Under the pieces are notes generated by a model. That model saw only the letters and a program-made list of their open reading frames with translations, made no database searches and was not told the origin of the DNA. A stretch of DNA of 59,867 nucleotides from Streptomyces sp. JHA26 (GTDB lineage: Bacteria; Actinomycetota; Actinomycetes; Streptomycetales; Streptomycetaceae): assembly GCF_002005565.1 (NCBI RefSeq), contig NZ_BDJC01000045.1, positions 1-59,867 of the forward strand. The letters are read 5' to 3'. The position numbers and the translations under genes were made by a program. Below, piece by piece: positions 8,398-16,511 of the stretch (position 1 is the first letter of the stretch; each line of letters starts with the position of its first letter).

Positions 8398-8658
8398 ATG
8401 ACCGCCCAGGACTACGACAGCCAGCTCCTCGAATCCGTCGCCGTGCGGCGGCGGTTGCGGGACGCCCTGGCGTTCGGGGTGCAGCGGCAACGGCGTGCCG
8501 TGGACGAGCGGGTGGGGAAGGTGGTCGCCGGGATGGTGATCGCGGCCGTGCTGTGTGCGGGGTGCGTGGGGTGGTCGTTCGTGTCGCACCGGCTGATCGG
8601 GCAGAGCCCGTACTCTCCCGGCACCTCCGTACCATCCGACAGTCCTACAAGCCGGTGA
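8398..8658 (+). CDS. Small single-span membrane protein
   Basis: An 86-residue protein with a basic, Arg-rich N-terminal half, one clear membrane helix (VVAGMVIAAVLCAGCVGWSF, about residues 41-60) and a short Ser/Pro-rich tail. It starts with ATG behind GAGGTAGAG, 19 bp after the immunity gene and 14 bp before the EccD-like gene, so it is probably in the same operon. I do not recognise a family; the context suggests a type VII secretion-associated component. Confidence 0.7.
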   Translation: MTAQDYDSQLLESVAVRRRLRDALAFGVQRQRRAVDERVGKVVAGMVIAAVLCAGCVGWSFVSHRLIGQSPYSPGTSVPSDSPTSR

Positions 8659-8671
8659 TAGGTTCGCGAAC

Positions 8672-9379
8672 GTGATGTCTACGGGGGCCTTGAGCAGGGA
8701 AACGGCCGGTGGGCCGACGGCGTTGAGCCGGGTCACGCTCGTCGGTGAGCGGCGCCGCGTCGACCTCGTGCTTCCCGCGCGGGAGCCGGTCGGGCTGCTG
8801 CTGCCCGAGATCATGCGGTTGCTGGGCGACCGCGTGGAGGGGCGCCCCGCCTCTCGTCAGCTCGTCACGATGGACGGCTCCGCGCTCGATCACGACAGCA
8901 CACTGGAAACGGCGGGCGTCCGCGACGGCGCCGTGCTGCGTCTGGTCCGCGCGGAGGACGCCCCGCCCGCCCCCGTCGTGCACGACGTCGCCGACATGGC
9001 GGCCGAGGACCTCGGTCACCGGGCATGGGTGTGGGGGCCCGCCGCACGGCGGGCCACGGCGGGGGTCGCGAGCGTCGGCTGGGTGGTCGTCGCCGCCCTG
9101 TTCGCGCGTGCGCGGTACGACGACGCGGTGGCCGCCGGCGCACTGCTCGCCGCCGCCGGTGCGGCCGCGGGTGCGGTCCTGGGGCGGATGCGCGGGTACG
9201 GGCTCGCCGCAACGCTCCTGTGTGCCGCCGGCGCGCTCGGTGTGCAACTGGCCGAGCACGTGCGGGTTCGGCTGCGCCGGGTCGGTGACCTGCTCGAATC
9301 GGTGGGGGTCATCGCGCTGCTCCCGCTGCTCGTCGGCCTGTTCGGCGTGTACGGGCGACCGCTCGGCACCTTCGTTTAG
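8672..9379 (+). CDS. Shortened EccD-like type VII secretion membrane protein
   Basis: The first about 85 residues form a YukD/EccD-type ubiquitin-like domain (RVTLVGERRRVDLVLP through VRDGAVLRLVRAEDA). They are followed by only four or five membrane helices in 235 residues in total. Full EccD proteins are roughly twice as long with about eleven helices. The C-terminus (LLPLLVGLFGVYG) resembles the usual end of EccD, which suggests that the middle helices were deleted in frame and not that the gene was cut short. Start is GTG 8672 or ATG 8675. It is followed 13 bp later by a ParA-like ATPase gene, as in ESX loci. Confidence 0.65.
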   Translation: MMSTGALSRETAGGPTALSRVTLVGERRRVDLVLPAREPVGLLLPEIMRLLGDRVEGRPASRQLVTMDGSALDHDSTLETAGVRDGAVLRLVRAEDAPPAPVVHDVADMAAEDLGHRAWVWGPAARRATAGVASVGWVVVAALFARARYDDAVAAGALLAAAGAAAGAVLGRMRGYGLAATLLCAAGALGVQLAEHVRVRLRRVGDLLESVGVIALLPLLVGLFGVYGRPLGTFV

Positions 9380-9392
9380 GGAGCACGGCCGC

Positions 9393-10724
9393 ATGACGCA
9401 GGGGGAGCAGAGGCACGGGCTGCCGTCGGCGGACGGCGGCGACTGGCAGCGGGACGTGCTGAGGGAGTTGGGTGACGCCGTGGGAGACGACCGTTCGAAG
9501 ACCGGTGCCGGTGACGACGGCCGAGGGACGGCCCCGGTCCGGCCCGGTGAGCCCGCGCTGCGGCTCGCGCACCCCGCACCCCCGCGGCCTGCGGTCACAG
9601 TGGCGGGAGAGGGGACGGGCTCGGGCGGTCCGCAGGCCCCCGGCCTGGTGTCCCCCGGTCCGGTGTCCCCGTCCGCGCCCGGTGCTCCGGGCGGCCCCGC
9701 GTCCACGGTCCCCGCACCCGGTGCCCGGGCCGTCGGCGAACCGGGCCCGGAGCGGCCCGTCACGCCCGCCGCCCCCGTCCCCGTCCGCGGTCCCCGACTC
9801 CCCCCCGCCCCCGAGTCCTCCCCCACCCTCGATCCCCGTCTCCTCCTCGCCCTGGGACGTCCCCTGCACGGCGATCCCGTGACCCGGCGTACGGGGAGGG
9901 CCCTGCGCAGACTCGCCTCGTCCGTGGCCCAGGAGGTCACCGAGCAGACGCGGATCGCCCGTGAGGTGCAGCAGCCCGTCACCACGGGCCGGGTGGTGGC
10001 CGTCACCTCCATCCGCGGCGGGGTCGGCAAGTCCACCGTCTCGGCGCTGCTCGGCCACGCCCTCAACCACTACCGGCACGACCCGGTGCTCACCCTGGAG
10101 GCGGACGCCGCGCTGGGCACGCTGCCGGTGCGCATGGGGGCGAAGGCGGTGCGCTGGACCTGCGCCGACCTCGCGTCGATCCTCCATCCGTCCATGCACC
10201 TGACCGACGTGACCGGCTACCTGGTACCGGTGTCGAGCGGCGGCTGGCTGCTGCCCGCGAGCCGGGGGCAGGTCGGTCCACCCCTCGACATGACGTCGTA
10301 CCGCAAGGTGACGCTGGCGCTGCGCCGCTACTTCGCCGTGACCGTGGTCGACTGCGAGACGCTCCCCGGCGAGGTGGCCCGCACCGCCATGGACACCGCG
10401 CACGCCCGGGTGGTGGTCTCGCCGGCCACCGCGGAGGGGGTGAACGCCACCCGTCAGGTACTGGACTGGCTGGCCCGGTTGCCGCACTCCGCCCTCGCCA
10501 CGACGGTCGTGGCACTGGTGTCGGACACCCCCGACGCGCTCCTCGACGACAGGACGGCCGCCGGGCACCTCGGGGAGGTCGGGGTCACCGTCGTCACCGT
10601 GCCCTACGACCGTCATCTGGCCGGCGGCGGTCCCATCCGCACCGACCTGGTGGCACACGCCACGCAGCAGGCCGTCCTGCGGCTGGCCGCCGAGGTGATG
10701 GGACGCGCGGTGAGGGTGCGATGA
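9393..10724 (+). CDS. ParA/MinD-like ATPase with long proline-rich N-terminus
   Basis: In this 443-residue protein, residues 1 to about 190 are low-complexity, rich in Pro, Gly and Val, and the rest is a SIMIBI-class P-loop ATPase. The deviant Walker motif reads IRGGVGKSTVSALLGH, with Arg where ParA/MinD proteins usually have the signature Lys. Later motifs include TLEADAALGTLP and VVDCETLPGE. This arrangement recalls EspI-like ATPases linked to type VII secretion. The ATG has weak ribosome-binding sequence 13 bp after the EccD-like stop. Likely cytosolic and peripheral to the membrane; role unproven. Confidence 0.75.
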   Translation: MTQGEQRHGLPSADGGDWQRDVLRELGDAVGDDRSKTGAGDDGRGTAPVRPGEPALRLAHPAPPRPAVTVAGEGTGSGGPQAPGLVSPGPVSPSAPGAPGGPASTVPAPGARAVGEPGPERPVTPAAPVPVRGPRLPPAPESSPTLDPRLLLALGRPLHGDPVTRRTGRALRRLASSVAQEVTEQTRIAREVQQPVTTGRVVAVTSIRGGVGKSTVSALLGHALNHYRHDPVLTLEADAALGTLPVRMGAKAVRWTCADLASILHPSMHLTDVTGYLVPVSSGGWLLPASRGQVGPPLDMTSYRKVTLALRRYFAVTVVDCETLPGEVARTAMDTAHARVVVSPATAEGVNATRQVLDWLARLPHSALATTVVALVSDTPDALLDDRTAAGHLGEVGVTVVTVPYDRHLAGGGPIRTDLVAHATQQAVLRLAAEVMGRAVRVR

Positions 10725-10800
10725 GCGTCCGGCCCGTACGTGCGGGTCCGTGTCCGTCCTGTCCGCCTCCCGTCACGACCCGCTTCGGAGAAGTTCGCCC

Positions 10801-11017
10801 GTGACCCTGCAGATCGTCCATCGGCCCGCCCGCAGCACCCGCCCCTGCGAACCCGCCCGTCGCAGTACGGCCCGTCGCCCTGGGGCCCGCCTCCGGGCCG
10901 GCTCTGCACTACCCGCTGAGTGACGGGTCCGACGCCCGTGCCCTCGGTGAGCTGCACCGCCTGGCGGCGCACCTGCGGGCCGGTGTGCCGGGGGCGGGGG
11001 CGGGGACGGGCGCCTGA
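10801..11017 (+). pseudogene. Probable EccC remnant or frameshifted small gene
   Basis: A GTG at 10801, with GGAGAAG at proper distance, opens a 40-codon frame beginning MTLQIVHRPARSTRP. From memory this resembles the start of Streptomyces EccC (FtsK-like type VII ATPase) proteins. The frame stops at 10921. The +1-shifted frame is protein-like across the same region (for example HYPLSDGSDARALGELHRLA) and runs to a stop at 11015-11017. Either a short gene suffered a one-base shift or two broken fragments abut. The rest of the 355-bp gap 10725-11079 holds nothing else I can support. Confidence 0.4.
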
Positions 11018-11079
11018 CGGTGTGCTCCGCGCCGGCGGGACCCGGGGTTGCCCCGGGTCCCGCCCCGGATCGCCGTGGG

Positions 11080-11973
11080 TCATGCCCCCGCGTTCGTCCC
11101 CGGCGTGCGGATGCCGTCGATGATGCGGGTCCAGTTGTCCTTCCCGTGGCCGTCGGCGATCGCGCGCCGGTAGTGCGCCTGGACGGCGTGCGGGAGGGCG
11201 AGGTCGATGCCGGCGGCGGCGCTGGTGGCGACGATGTGGTCCGCGGTGGCGCCCATCATGGTCACCGTGCTCAGGTGGCCCGGGTGTTCACCGGCGTCGA
11301 TCTGGGCGCCGACGTTCTCCCCGGCCCGGAGCATCGCCGGGATGTCGGTCAGCGTCCGCATCAGCTCCGCGACCGCCTCCGTCGCGGTGATCCCGGCCGA
11401 GCCCAGCAGCGCGGTGGCGTGCAGGAGCGAGGACAGGCTCGTCAGGAACACGTCGAGGTGGGCCTGGTACATCAGCTGGGCCAGCCCGGGGTCCTCGCCG
11501 AGCCGGTGGGGCGTGCCGATCCGGGCCAGGGTCGCGCGGTGCGCCTCGAAGGCCTCGGCCGGTCCGCTGTAGTACACGTACGCCGTCTCGGTGCCGACCA
11601 TCGCCGCGGGCACCATCACGCCGCCGGTCACGAAGCGCGCCCCGTGTCCGGCCGCCCAGGCCGCCGCCTCACGGGCGCGGTCGGGGGTGTCCGAGCTCAG
11701 GTTGACGATCGTGCGGCCGGCGAGCGCGCCGGTCGCGGCTCCCAGGACGTCGTACATCGCCTGGTAGTCGGTGAGGCTGAGGATCACCAGCTCACCGGCG
11801 GTGACCGCGTCGGCGGGCGAGGCGGCCGGGGTGGCCCCGTCGGCCACGACGCCGTCGGCCCGGCCGGGGGTGCGGTTCCAGACGGTGACGGGGTGGCCGG
11901 CGGCGAGGAGCGTCCTCGCCATGGCCCGGCCCATCGGGCCGAGGCCGATGATCGTGACGGGTGTGGCGTTCAC
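11080..11973 (-). CDS. Imine-reductase/beta-hydroxyacid-dehydrogenase family protein
   Basis: A 297-residue NAD(P)-dependent oxidoreductase. The N-terminal Rossmann motif is clear (TIIGLGPMGRAMARTLLAAG, residues 7-26), with an NRTP segment typical of NADPH-using members. The helical C-terminal half (LAQLMYQAHLDVFLTSLSSL through HAVQAHYRRAIADGHGKDNW) fits the imine reductase subgroup better than 6-phosphogluconate dehydrogenases. GTG start, overlapping the upstream truncated paralogue by 4 bp. Substrate unknown. Probably controlled by the divergent HxlR regulator. Confidence 0.8.
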   Translation of the reverse strand: MNATPVTIIGLGPMGRAMARTLLAAGHPVTVWNRTPGRADGVVADGATPAASPADAVTAGELVILSLTDYQAMYDVLGAATGALAGRTIVNLSSDTPDRAREAAAWAAGHGARFVTGGVMVPAAMVGTETAYVYYSGPAEAFEAHRATLARIGTPHRLGEDPGLAQLMYQAHLDVFLTSLSSLLHATALLGSAGITATEAVAELMRTLTDIPAMLRAGENVGAQIDAGEHPGHLSTVTMMGATADHIVATSAAAGIDLALPHAVQAHYRRAIADGHGKDNWTRIIDGIRTPGTNAGA

Positions 11974-12371
11974 GCGGCGCCTCCCTCGTCGGAGCCGGAG
12001 CCGGAGCCGACGGCGCGCAGGCTCTCGTAGATCCTCGGCAAGCCCTGCGCGCCGTGGCCCGCGGCGATCTGGCGGCTGATCAGCGCCTGGACGGCGGCGA
12101 CCGGGCCGAGGGTCTCCTGGACGGAGGAGAGCGTGAACAGGCAGGCGACGACCACGGGGCTCGCCGTGACGGCCTCGCGGACCGGGCCAGCGGCACGAGC
12201 GCCGCGGGCCACCGGTCCCTCGGCGCGACCGGGGGTTCGGTTCCAGACGGTCACGGAACGGCCGGAGTCGAGCAACGCGGTCGCCAGGGCACTGCCCATC
12301 GCGCCGAGGCCGAGCATGCTGATGTCGGTCGAACGGACTGGATTCGGTGTGGATTCAGGCACGTCGACCAT
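11970..12371 (-). pseudogene. Internally deleted imine-reductase paralogue
   Basis: The 133-residue product starts with a complete NADP-binding segment (ISMLGLGAMGSALATALLDS, NRTPGRAEGP) and then, after QETLGP, joins directly to the end of the family (VQALISRQIAAGHGAQGLPR). Compared with the intact neighbour, about 165-170 residues covering the dimerising and catalytic helices are absent, yet the frame is kept. It cannot be a working reductase. I choose ATG 12371 because the HxlR gene diverges from 12449. It may be translated and couple the downstream gene. Confidence 0.75.
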
Positions 12372-12396
12372 GCTGGTCAACGCGGTATCGTCGCGG

Positions 12397-12423
12397 AAGT
12401 ACCCACTATTTACTGCGGTACTT
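12397..12423. promoter_or_regulatory. Inverted repeat between reductase genes and HxlR gene
   Basis: Perfect 7-bp arms AAGTACC (12397-12403) and GGTACTT (12417-12423) are separated by 13 AT-rich bases, in the 77-bp gap between divergent start codons 12371 and 12449. Position, symmetry and spacing suit an operator for the HxlR protein encoded alongside. Confidence 0.65.
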
Positions 12424-12448
12424 ACCTTTTGGTGAGCAGGGAGGTTCC

Positions 12449-12829
12449 ATGGCGAAGGCACCCCGCAACGGCCCCTACATCTGTGGCATCGACGCCGCGC
12501 TCGACGTCGTCAGCGGCAAGTGGAAGGGCCTCGTCCTGTGGGAGCTGCACACCCACGGCGTCCGGCGCTTCGCCGAACTGCGGCGTGCCATACCGGGCGT
12601 GAGCGAGAAGATGCTGACGCAGCATCTGCGTCAGATGGAGGAGGACGGTCTCGTCCACCGCAGGGTCTACGCGGAGGTCCCGCCGAAGGTGGAGTACTCG
12701 CTGACCGAGTCGGGCGCGGCGCTCAACGAGGCGCTGCGGCCGCTCGGCGAGTGGGGCCGGGACCGCATCCACCGGGACCGCCTCGACGTCGTCGCGGCCC
12801 CCGAGCCCTCGGCCCGGGCGGTCTCCTGA
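12449..12829 (+). CDS. HxlR-family transcriptional regulator
   Basis: A 126-residue winged-helix protein with the family hallmarks: CGIDAALDVVSGKWKGLVLW near the N-terminus, RRFAELRRAIPGVSEKMLTQ as the recognition region and VPPKVEYSLTESG in the wing. HxlR proteins act as dimers that often respond to electrophiles or redox signals. ATG with GGGAGG upstream. Transcribed away from the reductase pair, so regulation of those genes is the likeliest role. Confidence 0.88.
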   Translation: MAKAPRNGPYICGIDAALDVVSGKWKGLVLWELHTHGVRRFAELRRAIPGVSEKMLTQHLRQMEEDGLVHRRVYAEVPPKVEYSLTESGAALNEALRPLGEWGRDRIHRDRLDVVAAPEPSARAVS

Positions 12830-12830
12830 C

Positions 12831-12868
12831 CCGCGGGTCCCCCGGCCCACGGGTCGGGGGACCCGCGG
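12831..12868 (+). terminator. 14-bp perfect hairpin after the HxlR gene
   Basis: Arms CCGCGGGTCCCCCG (12831-12844) and its exact complement (12855-12868) enclose a 10-nt loop, 2 bp after the stop. Very stable and well placed for termination. Confidence 0.8.
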
Positions 12869-12933
12869 CGACCGGCGGTCTGTGCGCGTCCGCGCGGTGC
12901 GTGACCGCACGGGTCCGTGACGCGCACCGCACG

Positions 12934-12965
12934 CCGCGTGCCGGGAGCGGGCTCCCGGCACGCGG
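12934..12965. terminator. 15-bp hairpin between convergent genes
   Basis: Arms 12934-12948 and 12951-12965 are perfect 15-bp complements (core CGTGCCGGGAGC) with a minimal loop. It sits between the HxlR gene and the convergent afsA homologue and could stop transcription from either side. Confidence 0.7.
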
Positions 12966-13092
12966 GGAGGGTGCGAACGGCCTTTTGCGGACGGCCTTTA
13001 CAGGCTCCCGGTCGTCCAGGCCTCCCGACCGTCACGGGACCGCGGACGCGTGGGGGGGGGACGGCCGGGCGGCGGATCACCGCGCGGCGGTG

Positions 13093-14016
13093 CTAGGCCG
13101 TGGGGGCCTGGGCGAGGACCACCACGGAGGAGTAGGCCACGGCGTCGTTCTGCTCGGCGACGACGCGGACCCGGGCGCGCCCCGCCAGGTCGTCGGGAAG
13201 GGGTTCGGCCAGGAGCCAGCAGGGGCTGTCGAGTTCGACGTAGCGGGCGAAGGCCGAGTCCATGCCGACCACCACGCTCGGCCGGGGGTGGGTCATGGCC
13301 TGGGCGCACTGGCGTGCCGCTTCGAGCAGCAGCATGCCCGGGGCGTGGTCGACGGGGTGGTCGAAGAGCACCGGGTGGGCCGTGTCGGCGCGCAGCTGCC
13401 ACCGGTTCGCGCTGTCGGTGTTGGACAGCACGACGTCGTCGAAGCGTTCGCGGCCGACCGGTGCCGCGGAGGCCGGCGGGGACAACGGGATCGACCGCGC
13501 GTTGGCCTGCGCGACGTCGGCGTAGCGGCCGCGCAGACGCTCGTAGACGGAGCGGTCCTGGATGGAGAAGCTGGTACGGGCGACGGCCAGGTGGGCGCCG
13601 TCACGCAGGGCCTCGACGTGCAGGGTGATGGCCGCGGCGCGGCTCCTGCGGTAGGTGACGTCCGTGCACCTGATGCGCAGTTCGATCTCGGCGTCGGCCT
13701 CTTCGGCGGTGAGCGCCTCGGGCGCGAGACTCCAGTGGAAGTCGCGCCACAGGAGCTGGTGACCGAGCGGTACCTCGTAGGCTCCGTGGGACAGGAGCGG
13801 CAGGGTCTGCCGAATCGTCTCGCTCAGCAGGAGCGGATCGTGCAGTCCGTGGCGCGTGAGGTAGAAGCCGTGCGAACGCGGCCAGCGGGCGGTGACCGTG
13901 AACACGTCGGGGCCGGTCTTCCCCCATCGTTCCAGGAGCACCTCGTCCTGGTTGACCTTGTGCGTCAGGGCCTGCGGAACGCTCGTGGTCCGGTCCTGAG
14001 CAAGGTGTAACGACAT
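13093..14016 (-). CDS. AfsA-type gamma-butyrolactone synthase
   Basis: A 307-residue protein with two hot-dog AfsA repeats. The first runs from VNQDEVLLERW through LLLSETIRQTLPLLSHGAY; the second includes VLFDHPVDHAPGMLLLEAAR, with the conserved His and Glu. This family condenses a beta-ketoacyl chain with dihydroxyacetone phosphate, the first step to A-factor-like signals. Length matches AfsA. Start at 14016 is set by GGGGGAGAG upstream. The third codon is TTA (14010-14008), so translation should depend on the bldA tRNA. It diverges from the receptor gene, the classic afsA/receptor arrangement, and opens the cluster. Confidence 0.9.
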   Translation of the reverse strand: MSLHLAQDRTTSVPQALTHKVNQDEVLLERWGKTGPDVFTVTARWPRSHGFYLTRHGLHDPLLLSETIRQTLPLLSHGAYEVPLGHQLLWRDFHWSLAPEALTAEEADAEIELRIRCTDVTYRRSRAAAITLHVEALRDGAHLAVARTSFSIQDRSVYERLRGRYADVAQANARSIPLSPPASAAPVGRERFDDVVLSNTDSANRWQLRADTAHPVLFDHPVDHAPGMLLLEAARQCAQAMTHPRPSVVVGMDSAFARYVELDSPCWLLAEPLPDDLAGRARVRVVAEQNDAVAYSSVVVLAQAPTA

Positions 14017-14087
14017 GCCTGACTCTCCCCCAAGGGTCGGTGACGTGAGGCGACCGCGGCACACGGTGGTGCGGCGAGGCGCCTGGG

Positions 14088-14118
14088 CATAACATAGAGG
14101 TCATTCTTTTTGTTTGTC
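14088..14118. promoter_or_regulatory. AT-rich candidate autoregulatory element
   Basis: Within the 133-bp gap between the divergent synthase and receptor starts lies an unusually AT-rich stretch around ACATAGAGGTCATTC and TTTTTGTTTGT. The outer ACA...TGT ends and the GTTTGT half-site resemble the autoregulatory elements bound by ArpA/ScbR-type receptors, although symmetry is imperfect. Placed where a receptor would control both genes. Confidence 0.4.
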
Positions 14119-14149
14119 GAGAGATGCCGAGAGAACAGGGAACGGAAGC

Positions 14150-14800
14150 ATGGCGCGCCAGATGCAGGAACGGGCCCAGCGAACGCGTGAGGTACTGCTG
14201 CGCGCCGCCGCCGAGGTGTTCGACGAAGTGGGTTACGCCGGGGCCAGCATCAACAAGATCCTCGACATCGCCGGAGTGACCGCGGGGGCGGTGTACTTCC
14301 ACTTCAAGTCGAAGGAGGGGCTGGCCCGTGCGGTGATCCTCGAACAGGCCGCCGACCTGCAGTTCCCGCAGGAGCGGGACGGCCTGCAGCAACTGGTCGA
14401 CATGACCCAGTACCTGGCCCTGGAGATGCAGCGCAACACCCTCCTGAGGGCGGGCGTACGGCTCGCGGTCGAGCAGAACGAGCCCGACCTGCAGGACTAC
14501 ACGATCTACGACTGGTGGACCGAGCACTTCCGCAAGCAGCTCGTCCGGGCCCGCGAGTTGGGCGAGCTGCTGCCGGACGTGAGCGAGACGGAGTTCGCCC
14601 AGCAGCTGGTCGGTTCGTACACGGGGACGCAGATCATGTCGCAGATCTCCTGCGGACGGGCCGACCTCCCGCAGCGGATCGCCACCATGTGGCGCTACCT
14701 GCTGCCCGCCGTCGCGCCCGCCGAGGTGATCGCCCGCCTCGACCTCTCCCCCAGGCAGCCCGGGCCGGCCTCCTCCCGGGGATCGGACGCGCAGGCATGA
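14150..14800 (+). CDS. ArpA/ScbR-type gamma-butyrolactone receptor (TetR family)
   Basis: A 216-residue TetR repressor. The DNA-binding domain is typical of butyrolactone receptors (RTREVLLRAAAEVFDEVGYA, then INKILDIAGVTAGAVYFHF with SKEGLA following). The ligand domain retains the aromatic cluster YTIYDWWTEHF expected around the lactone pocket. I choose ATG 14150 because the family begins MARQ.QERA; the alternative at 14114 adds twelve atypical residues. The stop overlaps the next gene's ATG by 4 bp. It likely represses the synthase, itself and downstream cluster promoters until the signal accumulates. Confidence 0.88.
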   Translation: MARQMQERAQRTREVLLRAAAEVFDEVGYAGASINKILDIAGVTAGAVYFHFKSKEGLARAVILEQAADLQFPQERDGLQQLVDMTQYLALEMQRNTLLRAGVRLAVEQNEPDLQDYTIYDWWTEHFRKQLVRARELGELLPDVSETEFAQQLVGSYTGTQIMSQISCGRADLPQRIATMWRYLLPAVAPAEVIARLDLSPRQPGPASSRGSDAQA

Positions 14801-15762
14801 GTCCCCTGCGGGTGGTCCTCACCGGCGCGACCGGCTTCGTCGGCTCGGCCGTGCTCCGCGAACTCCTGGCCGTCCGGCCGCCGGAGGGAGGGGTGCGGGT
14901 GCGCGCCCTCGCGCGCGGCGGCGCGTCCGGCCGCCCCACGCCGCCGGGGCTCGTCTGGGAGAGCGCCGACCTCACGGCGCCCGCCTCCCTGCGGGGCGTC
15001 TGCCGGGACGCGGACGTCCTGATCCACCTCGCCTCGCTCGTCAGCGGGGACGACGCCACCTGCGCGGCGGTCAACGTGCACGGCACCGGCGCCCTGATGG
15101 AGGAGGCGCGGCGGGCCGGCGTCGGGCGGATCGTGCACCTGTCCACCGCCGCGGTGTACGGCCCCGGCCCCCACAGCGGCCCCGGCGTCGGCGAGATCGA
15201 CCCCGCGCCCACCTCTCCGGCCAGCCGTACGCGGCTCGAGGGCGAGGCGGCGGCCGTCGAGGCGGGCGCGACCGTGCTGCGGCCGGGGCTCGTCCTGGGG
15301 CGCGGGGACCGGTGGGTCGTCCCGGCGCTGGTGGAGCTGAGGGCGCGCGTCCCGGCCCGGTGGGACGGCGGGCGGGCCCTGTCGTCCATGGTGGACGTCG
15401 GGGACCTCGCACGGCTGATCGCCGCCCTGGCGTGCGCGAAGGGGGACGGTCCGGCGGGGGTGTACCACGCCAGCCACCCCGTTCCCGTGCGGAACCTGGA
15501 CCTGATGTCCCGCCTGACCGCCCTCGGAGTGCTCGACCCGGTGACGCAGGACTGGACCTGGCAGGAGTGCCTGGACCGCTTCCGCCGCACCCCGGGACGG
15601 CTGTCCGAGCGGCAGTTCTCCCTCCTGGCCCGCGACCACTGGTACCGCGGCGAGGAGATCTGGCGGCTGGCCGGGTGCCCCGAGGGCCCCGGGCCGCTGG
15701 CACGGCTCGACGGCGCCGGTGCCTGGTACCGGAAGCGGAACGGCAAGTTGCCAAAGCCGTAG
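14797..15762 (+). CDS. NAD-dependent epimerase/reductase of butyrolactone type
   Basis: A 321-residue extended short-chain dehydrogenase. The nucleotide motif is TGATGFVGSAVLRELL (residues 9-24). The usual YxxxK catalytic pair is unclear: the Tyr is seen in LSTAAVYGPG, but the expected Lys position reads TRLEGEA. Its coupling to a receptor gene and neighbouring afsA homologue recalls jadW2 in the jadomycin cluster, which acts in signal biosynthesis. Start overlaps the receptor stop (ATGA). The last codons contain the GGCAAGTTGCC palindrome listed separately. Confidence 0.8.
   Translation: MSPLRVVLTGATGFVGSAVLRELLAVRPPEGGVRVRALARGGASGRPTPPGLVWESADLTAPASLRGVCRDADVLIHLASLVSGDDATCAAVNVHGTGALMEEARRAGVGRIVHLSTAAVYGPGPHSGPGVGEIDPAPTSPASRTRLEGEAAAVEAGATVLRPGLVLGRGDRWVVPALVELRARVPARWDGGRALSSMVDVGDLARLIAALACAKGDGPAGVYHASHPVPVRNLDLMSRLTALGVLDPVTQDWTWQECLDRFRRTPGRLSERQFSLLARDHWYRGEEIWRLAGCPEGPGPLARLDGAGAWYRKRNGKLPKP
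15742..15756. repeat. 15-bp motif shared with 35665-35679
   Basis: GGCAAGTTGCCAAAG here is the exact reverse complement of the sequence at 35665-35679. The core GGCAA-N-TTGCC is palindromic. It overlaps the end of the epimerase gene, about 170 bp upstream of the second TetR gene. Confidence 0.55.
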
Positions 15763-15843
15763 GCAATACGGCCGATCGGCGGCATCCCGGGCGCGGGGGC
15801 GGGTTAACTTTCGATTACCGCCGCACCACCGCCCGGAGGAGAC

Positions 15844-15930
15844 GTGCAACCGTCCGCCCGAAGCCCTCTGCGCCCGCTTCCCGCGCACTTTGCCCCGGTC
15901 TGCTCCTGTCCGCGCCCGGAGCCCCGGTGA
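15844..15930 (+). CDS. Possible leader peptide of the second TetR gene
   Basis: GTG 15844, closely preceded by GGAGGAG, opens a 28-codon frame (start MQPSARSPLRPLP) whose TGA lies inside the GTGA of the TetR start at 15927. Such an overlap would couple TetR translation to the leader. The Shine-Dalgarno spacing is short and the peptide is low-complexity, so this may be chance. Confidence 0.3.
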   Translation: MQPSARSPLRPLPAHFAPVCSCPRPEPR

Positions 15931-16511
15931 GCCAGGAACGAGCGGCACGGACCCGCCGCGCCCTGATCACGGCGGCCGCCGCGGAGTTCGCGCGCAACGG
16001 CTACGCGGGCACGTCCCTGGCCCGCGTCTGCTCCGCCGCGGGCGTCACCATGGGGGCGCTGACCTTCCACTTCCCCTCCAAGACCACCCTGGCCGCCGCC
16101 GTGGGCGCCCGCGGCGCGGACCTCACGCACGAGGCACTGCGCACCGTGACGGCCCACCCCGCCCGAGGCGTCGGGGCCCTGGTCGAGCTGACCGCGACCC
16201 TGGCCCGCCTCCTGGAGGAGGACGTCGTCGCACGGGCGGCCGCACGCCTCGGGCGGGAGCGCGCGGACACCGGGGCGGGCAGCTGGCACGCCGCCTGGAT
16301 GCCACAGGTGCGGGAACTGGTCACCGGGGCCGCCGACGACGTCGAGGGGTACGGCGATCCGGCCGACCTCGAGCTCCTGGCCCTCTACCTGGTGGCCGGC
16401 GCGGAGGCCGCGGTCCAGACGGGGTGGCGCGGCGAAGGCACCGAAGAGCAGGTGCGCCGCCTGTGGAAGCTGCTCCTCGGCGGCTTCGGGAGCCGGCCCT
16501 CGCCTGCGTGA
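15927..16511 (+). CDS. TetR-family regulator, possible second butyrolactone-type receptor
   Basis: A 194-residue TetR protein with HTH segment TSLARVCSAAGVTMGALTFH followed by FPSKTTLAAAV. The spacing and the phrase 'AAGVTMGALTFHFPSK' fit the ArpA-like branch more than general TetR repressors. A Trp-containing stretch (GAGSWHAAWMPQ) lies where receptors line the ligand pocket. Two such regulators beside one afsA homologue are common: one true receptor and one pseudo-receptor that may bind the final product or antibiotics. GTG start with GGAG upstream. Directly upstream of the transposase-derived gene. Confidence 0.8.
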   Translation: MSQERAARTRRALITAAAAEFARNGYAGTSLARVCSAAGVTMGALTFHFPSKTTLAAAVGARGADLTHEALRTVTAHPARGVGALVELTATLARLLEEDVVARAAARLGRERADTGAGSWHAAWMPQVRELVTGAADDVEGYGDPADLELLALYLVAGAEAAVQTGWRGEGTEEQVRRLWKLLLGGFGSRPSPA

